From: an uncultured Nitrosomonadales bacterium
GTDB lineage: Bacteria > Pseudomonadota > Gammaproteobacteria > Burkholderiales > Gallionellaceae
Direction: 5' to 3'
Assembly: GCA_903858965.1 (NCBI GenBank)
Contig: CAIOKY010000013.1
Span: 1 to 40,616 of the forward strand
DNA: 40,616 bases
Below the pieces are notes generated by a model. That model saw only the letters and a program-made list of their open reading frames with translations, was not told where the DNA came from and searched no databases. The translations under genes and the position numbers were made by a program. This document shows positions 1 through 8,878 of the stretch, in pieces; the first letter of the stretch is position 1; the number at the start of each line of letters is the position of its first letter.

Positions 1-112
1 CTTTTTTTGCGGCTGGCTTCTTAGCTGCGGCTTTCTTGGCTGCTGGCTTTTTGGCTACCGCTTTTTTTGCGGCTGGCTTCTTAGCTGCGGCTTTCTTGGC
101 TGCTGGCTTTTT
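1..112. repeat. 60-bp tandem direct repeat inside the H1-like gene
   Basis: Bases 1-52 are identical to bases 61-112, giving a 60-bp period (20 codons). The repeat encodes the alternating AAAKKP units and probably continues to the left of the window. Confidence 0.8.
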
Positions 113-169
113 TGCGGCTGCTTTTTTCGCTACAGGCTTTTTAGTTGCGGGCGTCTTTGATGTTGCCAT
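1..169 (-). CDS. Histone H1-like Lys/Ala/Pro-repeat protein (N-terminal part)
   Basis: The start is ATG at 169-167, with a GGAG ribosome-binding site about 7 bases upstream. The reading frame stays open to the window edge, so only the first 56 residues are visible. They begin MATSKTPATKKPVAKK and continue as repeats of AAAKKP and AVAKKP, with no acidic or aromatic residues. This is the composition of the bacterial H1-like/AlgP-type nucleoid proteins common in Betaproteobacteria, which bind DNA through lysine-rich tails. The DNA itself is repetitive: 1-52 and 61-112 are identical. Such repeats often vary in number between strains. Function is inferred from composition only, and the C-terminus is not visible. 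Confidence 0.7.
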   Translation of the reverse strand, partial: MATSKTPATKKPVAKKAAAKKPAAKKAAAKKPAAKKAVAKKPAAKKAAAKKPAAKK

Positions 170-269
170 TTTCATTCTCCATAAAAATTTTAGAACTTTC
201 ACTATGACTCACTGCACACCCAAACGCCCTGTATTTAGCGAAAGACGCTTGCGGCATCGGTACTGTATC

Positions 270-287
270 CACGTTTAAAAAAACGTG
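270..287. other. Inverted repeat between lysA and the H1-like gene
   Basis: Two perfect 7-base arms, CACGTTT at 270-276 and AAACGTG at 281-287, flank a 4-base loop. It lies in the 158-bp gap after lysA and upstream of the H1-like start. No T-tract follows on either strand, so it is not a standard terminator. It could be an operator or a transcript-end hairpin. Confidence 0.3.
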
Positions 288-327
288 CAACAAATTTCGT
301 GAAAATCTTTCATTAAATTTGCAACAC

Positions 328-1575
328 TCACTCAACCAGTTTTTCCCCGGCATATAACTTCGCCACCACCTCACGCTCACGCACCAGATGCACGGAACCG
401 CCATCCACCATCACCTCGGCAGCACGCGGACGGGTGTTGTAATTTGAGCTCATGCTCATACCGTATGCACCCGCGGAAAGCACAGCCAGCAGGGATTGCG
501 GGGCAATGGCAAGGTCGCGCGCATGGCCGATGAAGTCCCCCGTTTCACAGATCGGCCCGACCACTTCGTAGCTCTGCATGGGGTGCTTTTCACGACTGAC
601 CGGCAATATGCCGTGGTAGGCATCATACAAAGCCGGGCGCATCAAATCGTTCATCGCGGCATCCACAATGGCGAAATTCTTCTCTTCGCCATGCTTGAGA
701 TACTCCACCCGGGTCAGCAAAACCCCTGCATTGCCGACCAGGACACGTCCCGGTTCGAGGATCAGCTTCTCACTGCGCCCGCGCAGCACGGCCAGCAGCG
801 CAGCCACATAATCGGCGATCGCCGGGGGTGTTTCATCGTTGTAACGAATACCCAAGCCTCCGCCCAGGTCGAGATGTTCCAGATGGATCCCCTCTTTGGC
901 CAGGGCATCCACCAGCACAAATATCTTTTCTGCCGCCGCGATGAACGGGCTGGTCTGGGTGAGTTGCGATCCGATGTGGCAATCCATGCCGGTGATGCGC
1001 AGGTGCGGCAAACCCTGCGCTTTGCGGTATAGCGCAATGGCTTCCGTGTAAGCCACGCCGAACTTGTTCTGTTTCAGCCCGGTGGAGATATAAGGGTGGG
1101 TCTTTGCATCCACATCGGGGTTCACCCGCAGGCTGATCGCGGCGACTTTGCCCATGTCGGCAGCCACCTCGTTCAGGCGCTCCAACTCGGCGGCAGATTC
1201 GACGTTGAAACACAGGATCCCCGCATCCAGTGCCATGCGCATTTCAGCAACCGTCTTGCCGACACCCGAGAACACCACTTTGCGCGCATCACCACCGGCG
1301 GCCAGCACACGCTGCAATTCCCCGCCGGACACTATGTCGAAACCCGCGCCCAGGCGCGCAAACACATTCAGGATCGCCAGATTGGAATTGGCTTTTACCG
1401 CATAGCAGATCAGATGTTCCCGGCCCTGCAGCGCTTTGGTGAACTGGCGCATGCTGTCCGTCAGCGCGGCGCGTGAATACACATAGCAGGGTGTACCGAA
1501 CTGTGCGGCGATGTCTGCCAGTGGCACTTGTTCGGCATAGAGTGAGTCATTTTGATAATGGAAGTAATCGCTCAT
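328..1575 (-). CDS. lysA: Diaminopimelate decarboxylase
   Basis: This is the PLP-dependent fold-type III enzyme that decarboxylates meso-diaminopimelate to L-lysine, the last step of lysine synthesis, in the cytoplasm. The 415-residue length is typical. Visible motifs are YAVKAN with the PLP lysine K61, HIGSQ with H200, the glycine-rich GGGLGI near 238-243 that binds the phosphate, EPGR at 274-277, CETGDF with the active-site cysteine C343 that acts from the dimer partner, and the SAGAYG segment with Y371. The preceding gene on the same strand, 13 bases upstream, is an LptM-like lipoprotein gene, a pairing widely seen in Proteobacteria. Confidence 0.97.
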   Translation of the reverse strand: MSDYFHYQNDSLYAEQVPLADIAAQFGTPCYVYSRAALTDSMRQFTKALQGREHLICYAVKANSNLAILNVFARLGAGFDIVSGGELQRVLAAGGDARKVVFSGVGKTVAEMRMALDAGILCFNVESAAELERLNEVAADMGKVAAISLRVNPDVDAKTHPYISTGLKQNKFGVAYTEAIALYRKAQGLPHLRITGMDCHIGSQLTQTSPFIAAAEKIFVLVDALAKEGIHLEHLDLGGGLGIRYNDETPPAIADYVAALLAVLRGRSEKLILEPGRVLVGNAGVLLTRVEYLKHGEEKNFAIVDAAMNDLMRPALYDAYHGILPVSREKHPMQSYEVVGPICETGDFIGHARDLAIAPQSLLAVLSAGAYGMSMSSNYNTRPRAAEVMVDGGSVHLVREREVVAKLYAGEKLVE

Positions 1576-1588
1576 GGCAGCTTGTTTT

Positions 1589-1807
1589 TTAGTTGGTGGA
1601 TTTTACTGGGTTGGTGGGGGTTTGCTGCGCAGAAGGTAGGCTCGCTTTTTGCTGGTCCGCTGCTTGGGCCGGAGGCGCCTGAACGCCCGATACCGGAACC
1701 GGCGGCGCGGGCAGCATGAGCGGACCCTTATGTCCGCAACCTTGCAACGCTAAAGCCAGCACTGCGATGATGGGCAGGATTCTGTACGGGGTATGGTCTG
1801 AACACAT
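1589..1807 (-). CDS. lptM: LptM-like small lipoprotein
   Basis: A 72-residue protein with a hydrophobic signal segment (about residues 9-21) ending in a lipobox-like LQGC, so C24 would be lipidated and begin the mature protein. CGHKGPLMLP directly after the cysteine is the hallmark of the LptM (YifL) family. In enterobacteria LptM assists assembly of the LptD-LptE lipopolysaccharide translocon in the outer membrane. The rest is a Pro/Ala/Gln-rich, probably disordered tail. The ATG has an AGGTG ribosome-binding site. The position just upstream of lysA is the usual one. The role is inferred from the family signature. Confidence 0.8.
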   Translation of the reverse strand: MCSDHTPYRILPIIAVLALALQGCGHKGPLMLPAPPVPVSGVQAPPAQAADQQKASLPSAQQTPTNPVKSTN

Positions 1808-1915
1808 GATTGCACCTGCCGATTATTTAACCGCACGGATTATAAATGCTGGTCATGGCCGAAAGCCAACTAAACAATGAAACCCGGCTTTTTTGATCTT
1901 AAGGGTGATATACGC

Positions 1916-2650
1916 TCAGAGCGCAATATCATTGAGTTCGCTGCGCAAGCCCGGATAATCGGGGCACACGCTCTCGACTATCCGCCAGAACGCCTCCGAA
2001 TGATTCAGCTCGCGCAGATGTGCCAGCTCGTGCACCACCACATAATCGATCAGGCGCATCGGTAGCTTGATCAGCTGCACATTCAGCCGCACAGTGCCGT
2101 TCACGGCGCAGCTACCCCATTGCGCTTTCGCCGCAGAAAGCTTGATCGCCCGTGGCGCGACTTTCAGCAGATGCGCATAATGTGCCGCACACTGTTCAAA
2201 GAGACTCTGCGCTTCGTCCTGATACCAGCGTGACACCATTTGTTCTATATCTGAGGCCTCACCGGTATCGGCAACGAATATCCACAATTCCTTGCCGCGC
2301 CTTTGCGGCGGTGAAGCGAACAAGCCAGACACCACGCGCAACACCAGCAGTTCGCCCAGATAATCTATCGTTTCGCCATCCTGCCACAGGGTTGCTTCCG
2401 GCTTGCGCGATTGCCACCCGTCCAACTTTTCCACCACCCAGCTCGCCTTGTCCTGCAACACGCTGTTCAGCCATTTTTCGGATGCACGCAGCGGCATGCT
2501 GACAGTCAGGCCGCGATCATCGATGCGCAGGCCGATGCTGCGGCGTTTGCTGCTGCGCTTCAGGGTATAGGTGATGTGTTTGCCGGAGAGGAGTGCGGCG
2601 CGTTGTTCGACGCTGGGGGGTGAAGTCAGATTGCGCAATCGTTTGAACAT
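1916..2650 (-). CDS. YgjP-like zinc metallopeptidase-fold protein
   Basis: A 244-residue protein of the YgjP/DUF45 family (M48-like, related to SprT/WrpA). The zinc site is visible: HELAH at 207-211 followed by H217 in NHSEAFW, an HExxH-x5-H arrangement. The N-terminal half is the family's beta-rich domain, with KRSSKRRSIGLRI around residues 31-43. No signal peptide or membrane segment is seen, so it should be cytoplasmic. The substrate is not established for the family. The start codon shares one base with the plsC stop (TGATG), so the two are translationally coupled. Confidence 0.85.
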   Translation of the reverse strand: MFKRLRNLTSPPSVEQRAALLSGKHITYTLKRSSKRRSIGLRIDDRGLTVSMPLRASEKWLNSVLQDKASWVVEKLDGWQSRKPEATLWQDGETIDYLGELLVLRVVSGLFASPPQRRGKELWIFVADTGEASDIEQMVSRWYQDEAQSLFEQCAAHYAHLLKVAPRAIKLSAAKAQWGSCAVNGTVRLNVQLIKLPMRLIDYVVVHELAHLRELNHSEAFWRIVESVCPDYPGLRSELNDIAL

Positions 2651-3357
2651 CAGTGCTCAAGGTTCCGGATTTCATTCTCGATCCACGCCTCGACCAGCGC
2701 GTTGATCTCTTCCGCCTTTAAGCCTTTGGTTTCGATGGGCGCACCGATGCTCATCGTGATCAGGCCGGGGTGTTTGCCGAAAGCGTTGCGTCCCCACAGC
2801 CGACCGGCGTTATGCGCCACCGGGATCACCGGCACCCCGCTGCTTGCCGCGAGCATCGCACCGCCGATCTTGTATTTGCCGCGCTGGCCATACGGCACGC
2901 GCGTGCCTTCGGGGAACACCACCACGCAGAAACCCTGCGCGAGCCTTTCCTTGCCCTGCTTCAGCAATTGCTTCATCGCGCCTTTTCCGTCGCTGCGCTT
3001 GATCGCGATCGGGCTGGTCAAAGCCAGCGCCCAGCCGAAAAACGGTATCCACAACAATTCGCGCTTCAACACCCATACCTGCGGCGGAAAGATCTTTTGC
3101 AGCGCCAGCGTCTCCCATGCCGATTGGTGTTTGCACATGACGATGCAGGGTTGGGTCGGCAGATTCTCGATGCCCTTTACCTGATGGCGTATGCCGCAAA
3201 CCACCTGCAATATGGGGAGCATCATTTTTGCCCATTGCGAAATGATGCGATAGCGCGTTAGCCGATCGAACGGAAAAGATAACAATGCCAGCGTCGCAAA
3301 GACCGGCGTGATGATGATTTGCAGCAGCAGGAAAACCAGTGAGCGTATTACGAGCAT
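2650..3357 (-). CDS. plsC: 1-acyl-sn-glycerol-3-phosphate acyltransferase
   Basis: Transfers an acyl chain to lysophosphatidate to form phosphatidate, the second acylation of phospholipid synthesis, at the inner membrane. The 235 residues begin with a membrane anchor (about residues 5-27). The acyltransferase motifs are present: HQSAWE at 77-82, an HX4E version of the usual HX4D seen in related betaproteobacterial enzymes, and FPEGTR at 148-153. VPVIPVAHNAG near 185 matches the fourth block. It lies 8 bases after gmhB and overlaps the YgjP-like gene by one base, so it is part of the glyQ-glyS-gmhB-plsC transcription unit. Confidence 0.93.
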   Translation of the reverse strand: MLVIRSLVFLLLQIIITPVFATLALLSFPFDRLTRYRIISQWAKMMLPILQVVCGIRHQVKGIENLPTQPCIVMCKHQSAWETLALQKIFPPQVWVLKRELLWIPFFGWALALTSPIAIKRSDGKGAMKQLLKQGKERLAQGFCVVVFPEGTRVPYGQRGKYKIGGAMLAASSGVPVIPVAHNAGRLWGRNAFGKHPGLITMSIGAPIETKGLKAEEINALVEAWIENEIRNLEH

Positions 3358-3365
3358 ATCAACTC

Positions 3366-3896
3366 TTATACCAATTCTGCGGCCACCGCCGCGAGGTTGG
3401 CGAATACCTGTGTGCCCTCCGGCAATCCTCCCGCAGCCTGGGTCTTGCTGCCCTTGCCGGTCAGCACCAGATAGGGCTGCGCGCCCACTGTTGCGGCAGA
3501 CTGCAAATCGCGCAACGAGTCGCCCACCGCCGGAACGCCCGACAGACTGACGTTATAACGCGCCGCGATCTCTTCCAGCATGCCCGGTTTGGGCTTGCGG
3601 CAATGGCAATGACTATCCGCCGTATGCGGGCAGAAAAACACCGCGTCGATGCGCGCGCCGACCAGCGCGCAAGCCTTGTACATCTTGTCGTGTATCGCAT
3701 TCAGCGTCGGCATATCGAACAACCCGCGCCCCACACCGGATTGATTGGTCGACACCACCACACGGTAGCCGGCCTGGTTCAGCCGCGCGATCGCCTCCAG
3801 GCTGCCGGGTATCGGCCTCCATTCCTCCGGGCTCTTGATGAACTGGTCGGAATCGAAGTTGATCACGCCGTCGCGATCGAGAATGATGAGTTCCAT
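3366..3896 (-). CDS. gmhB: D-glycero-beta-D-manno-heptose 1,7-bisphosphate 7-phosphatase
   Basis: A HAD-superfamily (subclass IIIA) phosphatase that removes the C7 phosphate of heptose bisphosphate on the way to the ADP-heptose of the lipopolysaccharide inner core. DRDGVIN at residues 7-13 holds the nucleophile and acid/base aspartates (D7, D9), STNQSG at 49-54 is motif II, and VGDSLRDL is motif IV. The GmhB zinc loop is present as C89-x-H91 with C97-x-C99, with a shorter spacer between the two pairs than in the E. coli enzyme. The length of 176 residues is normal. It sits 21 bases after glyS, its common place in Betaproteobacteria. Confidence 0.93.
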   Translation of the reverse strand: MELIILDRDGVINFDSDQFIKSPEEWRPIPGSLEAIARLNQAGYRVVVSTNQSGVGRGLFDMPTLNAIHDKMYKACALVGARIDAVFFCPHTADSHCHCRKPKPGMLEEIAARYNVSLSGVPAVGDSLRDLQSAATVGAQPYLVLTGKGSKTQAAGGLPEGTQVFANLAAVAAELV

Positions 3897-3917
3897 ATCT
3901 GATCTATCCTTGCATCA

Positions 3918-6038
3918 CTAGGCCGCCAACTTGGAGATATCGGCAACCTGATTCATCAATCTGCCCAACTGCTGGAGCAGCACCGCGCGGTTCAGGCGCA
4001 GCTCCTTGTCCTCGCACATCACCATGACCTTCTCGAAAAAGTCATCGATGAACGGTTTGAGGGTGACCAGCGCTTTCAAATTCTGCCCGTAGTCGCCGCG
4101 ATCCAGATAGCCTTGTGCAAACGGCGTAATGTCATGCATGGCCTGATACAAGTCACGTTCGGCGGCTTCCTTCAGCAGCTCAGGTTTCACGATCGCATTG
4201 GCCAGATCAGCACCGATCTCTTCGCGGTTCTTGCGCATGATGTTCTGCACGCGTTTATTGGCTGCGGCCAGGTCTTTCGCCACTTCCAGTGCGGCAAATA
4301 TGCGCACCCCGTCGAGCCGTGGCATAACTTCATGCAGCCGTCCGTTCAATGTATAAAGCACCGCTTCGATGTGCTGCACTTCAAAGTCGCGTTCGCGCAA
4401 ATAACCACGCAGACGATCCAGCATGAAACCTTCCACGTCGCTTGCCACAGTCGCACTCAATATCCCCGTCGGGAAATTCTCCGTCGCTGTTTTGAGCAAT
4501 GCGCCCAGCGGCAGATTGAGCGGCGTCTCGATCAGGATACGCAGTATGCCGAGCGCATGGCGGCGCAAGCCGAACGGATCCTTGTCGCCGGTGGGTATCT
4601 GGCCTATGCCGTAGATACCGACCAGTGTTTCCAGTTTGTCGGCAAGCGCAACGGCGCAGGCGATGCCGCCCTGCGGCAACGTGTCCCCGGCAAAGCGCGG
4701 GTGATAGTGCGCTTCGATGGCATCAGCCACCTCTTGTTTCTCACCATCATGCTGTGCGTAATAGCGGCCCATGATGCCCTGCAATTCCGGAAACTCGCCA
4801 ACCATGTCGGTGATCAGGTCGGCCTTGGACAAACGCGCCGCCAATTCCGCATTAGCCTTATCCGCGCCCAGCAAGCGCGCGATCGTACCAGCCAGCGTGG
4901 CGATGCGTTCGACGCGCTGCAACTGGGTGCCCAGCTTGTTGTGGTACACCACGTTGCCGAGTTTTGCCACACGCGATTCGAGAGACTGTTTGCGATCCTT
5001 GTCGAAAAAGAATTTCGCATCGGCCAAGCGCGGGCGCACCACGCGCTCGTTGCCTCCAATCACCAGACTGGGATCTTCCGGACGGATATTGGACACGATC
5101 AGGAATTTATTGGTGAGCTTGCCCTGCGCGTCCAGCAGCGGGAAATATTTCTGGTTCGCTTTCATCGTCAGGATCAAACACTCTTGCGGCACTTCGAGGA
5201 ATTCTTTCTCGAATTTTCCAACCAGCACATTGGGACGCTCGACCAGTGCGGTTACTTCATCGAGCAGCGCTTCGTCTTCGATCGGCTTGAGGTTTTCCTT
5301 GGCAGCCGCGGCGCTAAGTTGTTTGGCGATCTCGGCGCGGCGTTTTGCAAAGCTCGCGATTACTGCGCCTTCGTTTTCCATTTGAGCTTCGTAGCTGTCG
5401 GCATCCTTCAACACCACCTTCTCTACACTGGACTCGAAGCGGTGACCCTGGGTGTCGCGTCCGGCGGTCAAACCCAGCGCGCTGCATGGCACGATATCCG
5501 CACCATGGAGTGCGACCAGTCCATGTGCGGGACGCACGAAATTCACGTTGCTCCAGCCATCGGCCAACTGATAAGTCATCACCTTGGCGATAGGCAGCTT
5601 GGCGAGAGTCTCATCGAGTGCCTTCTGCAAACCTTCTGCGAGCGTCGCACCCTTCACCACGCTGTCGAAGAACAAGGCTTCGGCCTTGCCGTCCATTGCG
5701 CGCTTGAGGCTCGGCACTAGCGAGGCATCCGCGCCCAAGCTGGCGAGCTTCTTGAGCAGCGCAGGTGTAGCTTGTCCACTTGTATCCAGCCCCACCGCAA
5801 CCGGCATCAGCTTTTGCGATACCGACTTGTCGGCGGCATGTTCTGCAACAGTCGTGACGTGTGCCGCCAGTCGGCGCGGTGAAGCATATGCGGTGACTTC
5901 CACATCGCCCGCTGCGAGCCCTTGCGACTTGAGACTGGCAACCAGCACCTCGGCAAAACTGTCGCCAAGATTCTTCAGCGACTTGGGCGGCAATTCCTCA
6001 ACGAATAATTCAACCAGCAGATTTTTGTTGGTTGTCAT
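3918..6038 (-). CDS. glyS: Glycine--tRNA ligase beta subunit
   Basis: The beta subunit of the heterotetrameric bacterial glycyl-tRNA synthetase, which binds tRNA-Gly; the alpha subunit makes glycyl-adenylate. The 706 residues are close to the roughly 690 of E. coli. The N-terminus [15 protein letters not shown] is the family signature, an HD-like domain lies in the middle, and the C-terminal region has the DALR-type anticodon-binding features ([21 protein letters not shown]). Its ATG overlaps the glyQ stop by four bases (ATGA), which couples synthesis of the two subunits. Confidence 0.97.
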   Translation of the reverse strand: MTTNKNLLVELFVEELPPKSLKNLGDSFAEVLVASLKSQGLAAGDVEVTAYASPRRLAAHVTTVAEHAADKSVSQKLMPVAVGLDTSGQATPALLKKLASLGADASLVPSLKRAMDGKAEALFFDSVVKGATLAEGLQKALDETLAKLPIAKVMTYQLADGWSNVNFVRPAHGLVALHGADIVPCSALGLTAGRDTQGHRFESSVEKVVLKDADSYEAQMENEGAVIASFAKRRAEIAKQLSAAAAKENLKPIEDEALLDEVTALVERPNVLVGKFEKEFLEVPQECLILTMKANQKYFPLLDAQGKLTNKFLIVSNIRPEDPSLVIGGNERVVRPRLADAKFFFDKDRKQSLESRVAKLGNVVYHNKLGTQLQRVERIATLAGTIARLLGADKANAELAARLSKADLITDMVGEFPELQGIMGRYYAQHDGEKQEVADAIEAHYHPRFAGDTLPQGGIACAVALADKLETLVGIYGIGQIPTGDKDPFGLRRHALGILRILIETPLNLPLGALLKTATENFPTGILSATVASDVEGFMLDRLRGYLRERDFEVQHIEAVLYTLNGRLHEVMPRLDGVRIFAALEVAKDLAAANKRVQNIMRKNREEIGADLANAIVKPELLKEAAERDLYQAMHDITPFAQGYLDRGDYGQNLKALVTLKPFIDDFFEKVMVMCEDKELRLNRAVLLQQLGRLMNQVADISKLAA

Positions 6039-7027
6039 TGCGCCGATTCCTTATCCATTTGCGCGATCGCTTCGTTAGCCCATAAACGCGGCGCCATCGG
6101 GAACGGCGGGGCAAGCCGCCTGCGGCTCTCCTTGTAACTCTTGGCGACGCTGCGCGCCAGGTTGCGGATACGCCCGATGTAGGCAGCGCGTTCGGTCACC
6201 GAGATCGCGCCGCGCGCATCAAGCAGGTTGAAACTATGTGCGGCTTTCAATACTTGTTCATAGGCAGGCAGCGCCAGTTGCTGTTCCATCAGGTGCTTGG
6301 CCTGTTTCTCATAGCTGCCGAACGCATCAAGCAGAAATTCCACATCGCTGTGTTCAAAGTTGTAGGCGGACTGCTCGACTTCATTCTGGTGATACACATC
6401 GCGATATGACACACCGGCAGTCCAGGTCAGGTCGAACACGTTTTCCACGCCCTGCAGATACATCGCCAGCCGCTCCAGACCGTAAGTGATCTCGCCGGTG
6501 ATCGGTTTGCAGTCTATGCCGCCAACCTGCTGGAAATAAGTGAACTGCGTCACTTCCATGCCGTTCAGCCACACTTCCCAGCCCAGACCCCACGCACCCA
6601 GCGTCGGATTCTCCCAATCGTCCTCGACAAAGCGCACATCGTTTTTCTTCAGGTCGAAACCGAGTTCTTCCAACGAACCAAGATACAGCTCCAGAATATT
6701 GGCGGGCGCGGGTTTCAGTACCACCTGGAACTGGTAGTAATGCTGCAAACGGTTGGGATTCTCGCCGTAGCGTCCATCCTTGGGGCGGCGCGAGGGTTGT
6801 ACGTATGCCGCCTTCCATGGTTCCGGACCGAGAGCACGCAGAAAGGTAGCCGTGTGCGAAGTGCCCGCGCCGACTTCCATGTCATAAGGTTGCAGCAGCG
6901 CACAACCCTGTTTGTCCCAGTAATTCTGCAGCTTCAGGATGATTTGCTGAAAACTTGGCCTTGTGCCAAGTTTCGGTGAAGACTCATGTCCGCTTGCGGA
7001 CGTTATGTCGGAACCAAAAGTGTTCAT
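6035..7027 (-). CDS. glyQ: Glycine--tRNA ligase alpha subunit
   Basis: The catalytic alpha subunit of the alpha2-beta2 glycyl-tRNA synthetase. The start of the conserved part, [18 protein letters not shown], and [18 protein letters not shown] are characteristic. The 330 residues exceed the usual roughly 300 by an N-terminal tail of about 24 residues that has no conserved look. The ATG at 7027 has no clear ribosome-binding site and there is no other in-frame ATG before residue 51, so a weaker start codon nearer residue 20 is possible. It is first of the minus-strand unit glyQ-glyS-gmhB-plsC-YgjP and is divergent from the dctP operon. Confidence 0.95.
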   Translation of the reverse strand: MNTFGSDITSASGHESSPKLGTRPSFQQIILKLQNYWDKQGCALLQPYDMEVGAGTSHTATFLRALGPEPWKAAYVQPSRRPKDGRYGENPNRLQHYYQFQVVLKPAPANILELYLGSLEELGFDLKKNDVRFVEDDWENPTLGAWGLGWEVWLNGMEVTQFTYFQQVGGIDCKPITGEITYGLERLAMYLQGVENVFDLTWTAGVSYRDVYHQNEVEQSAYNFEHSDVEFLLDAFGSYEKQAKHLMEQQLALPAYEQVLKAAHSFNLLDARGAISVTERAAYIGRIRNLARSVAKSYKESRRRLAPPFPMAPRLWANEAIAQMDKESAQ

Positions 7028-7246
7028 TTATTATTTTATGCAGTTGCAAAGGTGTCCATTTTACTGGTTTTCCGGTGTCTCCGTCAGTACAACATCCTGG
7101 TTGATGTAAAAATCGACGCGTTATTTTCTGTAGTAATCGATTTAAGTCTCTTGTATATTCTGCCACTCGGCAGCCTTGAAATTATTCGTTTGTATGAAAG
7201 CCGCTGAGCTATAACAAAAATCATAATTCTTTGAGGAGACATAGCC

Positions 7247-8269
7247 ATGAAACTGCGTACCGCGATAATGTTCGTTCTGGCACTAGGCATAAGCGGTCTT
7301 GCCCAGGCAGCGGGTGAGATCATCATCAAGTTCAGCCACGTGGTCGCACCCGACACGCCCAAGGGTCGCGCTGCTGAAAAATTCAAGCAACTTGCCGAGC
7401 AGATGACCAAAGGCAAGGTCAAGGTCGAGATCTATCCCAACAGCCAGTTATACAAAGATCGCGAAGAGATCGAAGCCCTGCAAAGCGGCGCGGTACAAAT
7501 GCTCGCGCCTTCGATGGCGAAGTTCGGCCCGATGGGCGCGCGCGAATTTGAATTGTTCGACTTGCCCTTCCTGTTTCCCAACCAGGAAGTCCTGCACCGC
7601 GTGATGGATGGCGAGGTGGGCAAAAAGCTATTTGCCAAGCTGGACAGCAAAGGTGTAACGGGTCTGGCATTCTGGGACAACGGCTTCAAGCAGATGAGCT
7701 CGAACAAACCCATGCATAACGTGGCGGACTTTTCCGGTTTGAAGATGCGCATCCAGTCTTCCAAAGTACTGGCTTCACAAATGAAGGCTCTGGGCGCGAA
7801 CCCGCAGGTAATGGCGTTCAGTGAGGTATACACCGCTTTGCAGCAAGGCGTGGTGGATGGCACGGAAAATCCCGTATCGAATTTCTACACGCAGAAGATG
7901 AACGAGGTGCAAAAGCACATGACGATGTCCAACCACGGCTATCTGGGCTATGCAGTCATCGTCAACAAGGCGTTCTGGGAAGGCTTGCCGGCCGATATAC
8001 GCAGCCAACTGACCGAGGCGATGAAAGAGGCGACCACCTTTGAACGCGACATCGCGCAGAAAGATAACGATGATGCACTGGCCAAGGTGATCGCAGCCAA
8101 GACTACCACTGTCTATGAATTGACCCCGGCCGAACGCATCGAGTGGCAAAAGGCCCTGCTGCCGGTTCACAAGGAATTCGAATCATCGATCGGTGCAGAC
8201 CTGATCCAGAGCGTCAACAATACGGCCGATCAATATGGCAAGGAACAAGCCGCCAGCAAGAAAAAATAA
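7247..8269 (+). CDS. dctP: TRAP transporter periplasmic substrate-binding protein, DctP family
   Basis: The periplasmic receptor of a tripartite ATP-independent transporter, which captures a carboxylate (typically a C4-dicarboxylate) and delivers it to the DctQM permease for sodium- or proton-driven uptake. The 340 residues start with a Sec signal peptide ending near LAQAAG. GLKMRIQSS around residue 165 carries the arginine that usually clamps the substrate carboxylate, and VVDGTENP near 205 is the family block that follows. A strong GAGGAG ribosome-binding site precedes the ATG. The ligand cannot be fixed from sequence. It is first of a dctP-dctQ-dctM operon, separated from dctQ by a hairpin. 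Confidence 0.93.
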   Translation: MKLRTAIMFVLALGISGLAQAAGEIIIKFSHVVAPDTPKGRAAEKFKQLAEQMTKGKVKVEIYPNSQLYKDREEIEALQSGAVQMLAPSMAKFGPMGAREFELFDLPFLFPNQEVLHRVMDGEVGKKLFAKLDSKGVTGLAFWDNGFKQMSSNKPMHNVADFSGLKMRIQSSKVLASQMKALGANPQVMAFSEVYTALQQGVVDGTENPVSNFYTQKMNEVQKHMTMSNHGYLGYAVIVNKAFWEGLPADIRSQLTEAMKEATTFERDIAQKDNDDALAKVIAAKTTTVYELTPAERIEWQKALLPVHKEFESSIGADLIQSVNNTADQYGKEQAASKKK

Positions 8270-8298
8270 TTCGTTTGGTTCAAATGCCCATTCAGTAG

Positions 8299-8334
8299 CG
8301 ACGTTATCCGGTAGTGCAACTCCGGATAACGTCG
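8299..8334 (+). promoter_or_regulatory. Perfect 13-bp stem-loop between dctP and dctQ
   Basis: CGACGTTATCCGG at 8299-8311 is the exact reverse complement of CCGGATAACGTCG at 8322-8334, with a 10-base loop. It lies in the 93-bp dctP-dctQ gap. The bases that follow (TTGTAAC) are not a T-tract, so it is more likely a partial terminator or a 3'-end stabilizer of the dctP message than a full stop. Such an element would give more binding protein than permease. Confidence 0.7.
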
Positions 8335-8362
8335 TTGTAACATCCACAAGCAGGGAGCTTCA

Positions 8363-8878
8363 ATGATCAATCGCTTGCTCAACCACCTTGAGGAATTTCT
8401 GATCGCCAGCTTCATGGCGGCGGCCACTCTGATTACCTTCACAGCCGTAGTGATGCGCTATACCACCGGTTCAGGCATCGATTGGGCGCAGGAGCTCACG
8501 ATATACCTGTTCATCTGGATGGCGAAATTCGGCGCCGCCTATGGTGTGCGCACCGGCATCCACATCGGCGTGGATTTCCTGGTCAACTGGGTGCGCCCTT
8601 CGATACGCCGCAAGATGATCATCACCGCGCTGTCGCTGGGCATGATCTTTACCGGCTCCATCGCATTCTTCGGCGCGCGCTGGGTCATCTTTATTTACGG
8701 AACAGGTCAGGTGTCGCCCGACATGGAGATGCCGATGTGGATCATCTATCTCGCCATCCCGTTCGGCTCCGGGCTGATGTGTTACCGTTTCCTGCAAGTG
8801 TTGTTGGGCTTTATCAGAACCGGTCAATTGCCCGTGCACAGCATGGGCGAAGATGAGAGTCACGAGGTGGCCGCATGA
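8363..8878 (+). CDS. dctQ: TRAP transporter small permease, DctQ family
   Basis: The small membrane subunit of the TRAP transporter. It has 171 residues with four predicted membrane segments (about 14-35, 48-65, 87-108 and 128-150). The QELTIYLFIWMAKFGAAYG stretch in the second helix region and the TGIHIGVDFLV block are typical DctQ features. AGGGAGC precedes the ATG as ribosome-binding site. Its end overlaps dctM by four bases (ATGA), so the two membrane subunits are translationally coupled. Confidence 0.93.
   Translation: MINRLLNHLEEFLIASFMAAATLITFTAVVMRYTTGSGIDWAQELTIYLFIWMAKFGAAYGVRTGIHIGVDFLVNWVRPSIRRKMIITALSLGMIFTGSIAFFGARWVIFIYGTGQVSPDMEMPMWIIYLAIPFGSGLMCYRFLQVLLGFIRTGQLPVHSMGEDESHEVAA

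Noticed and set aside
4113-5720. 535-residue open frame on the plus strand
   Set aside because: It is exactly antisense to glyS, has no domain and is rich in His/Gln/Arg as expected from the reverse strand of a G+C-rich gene.
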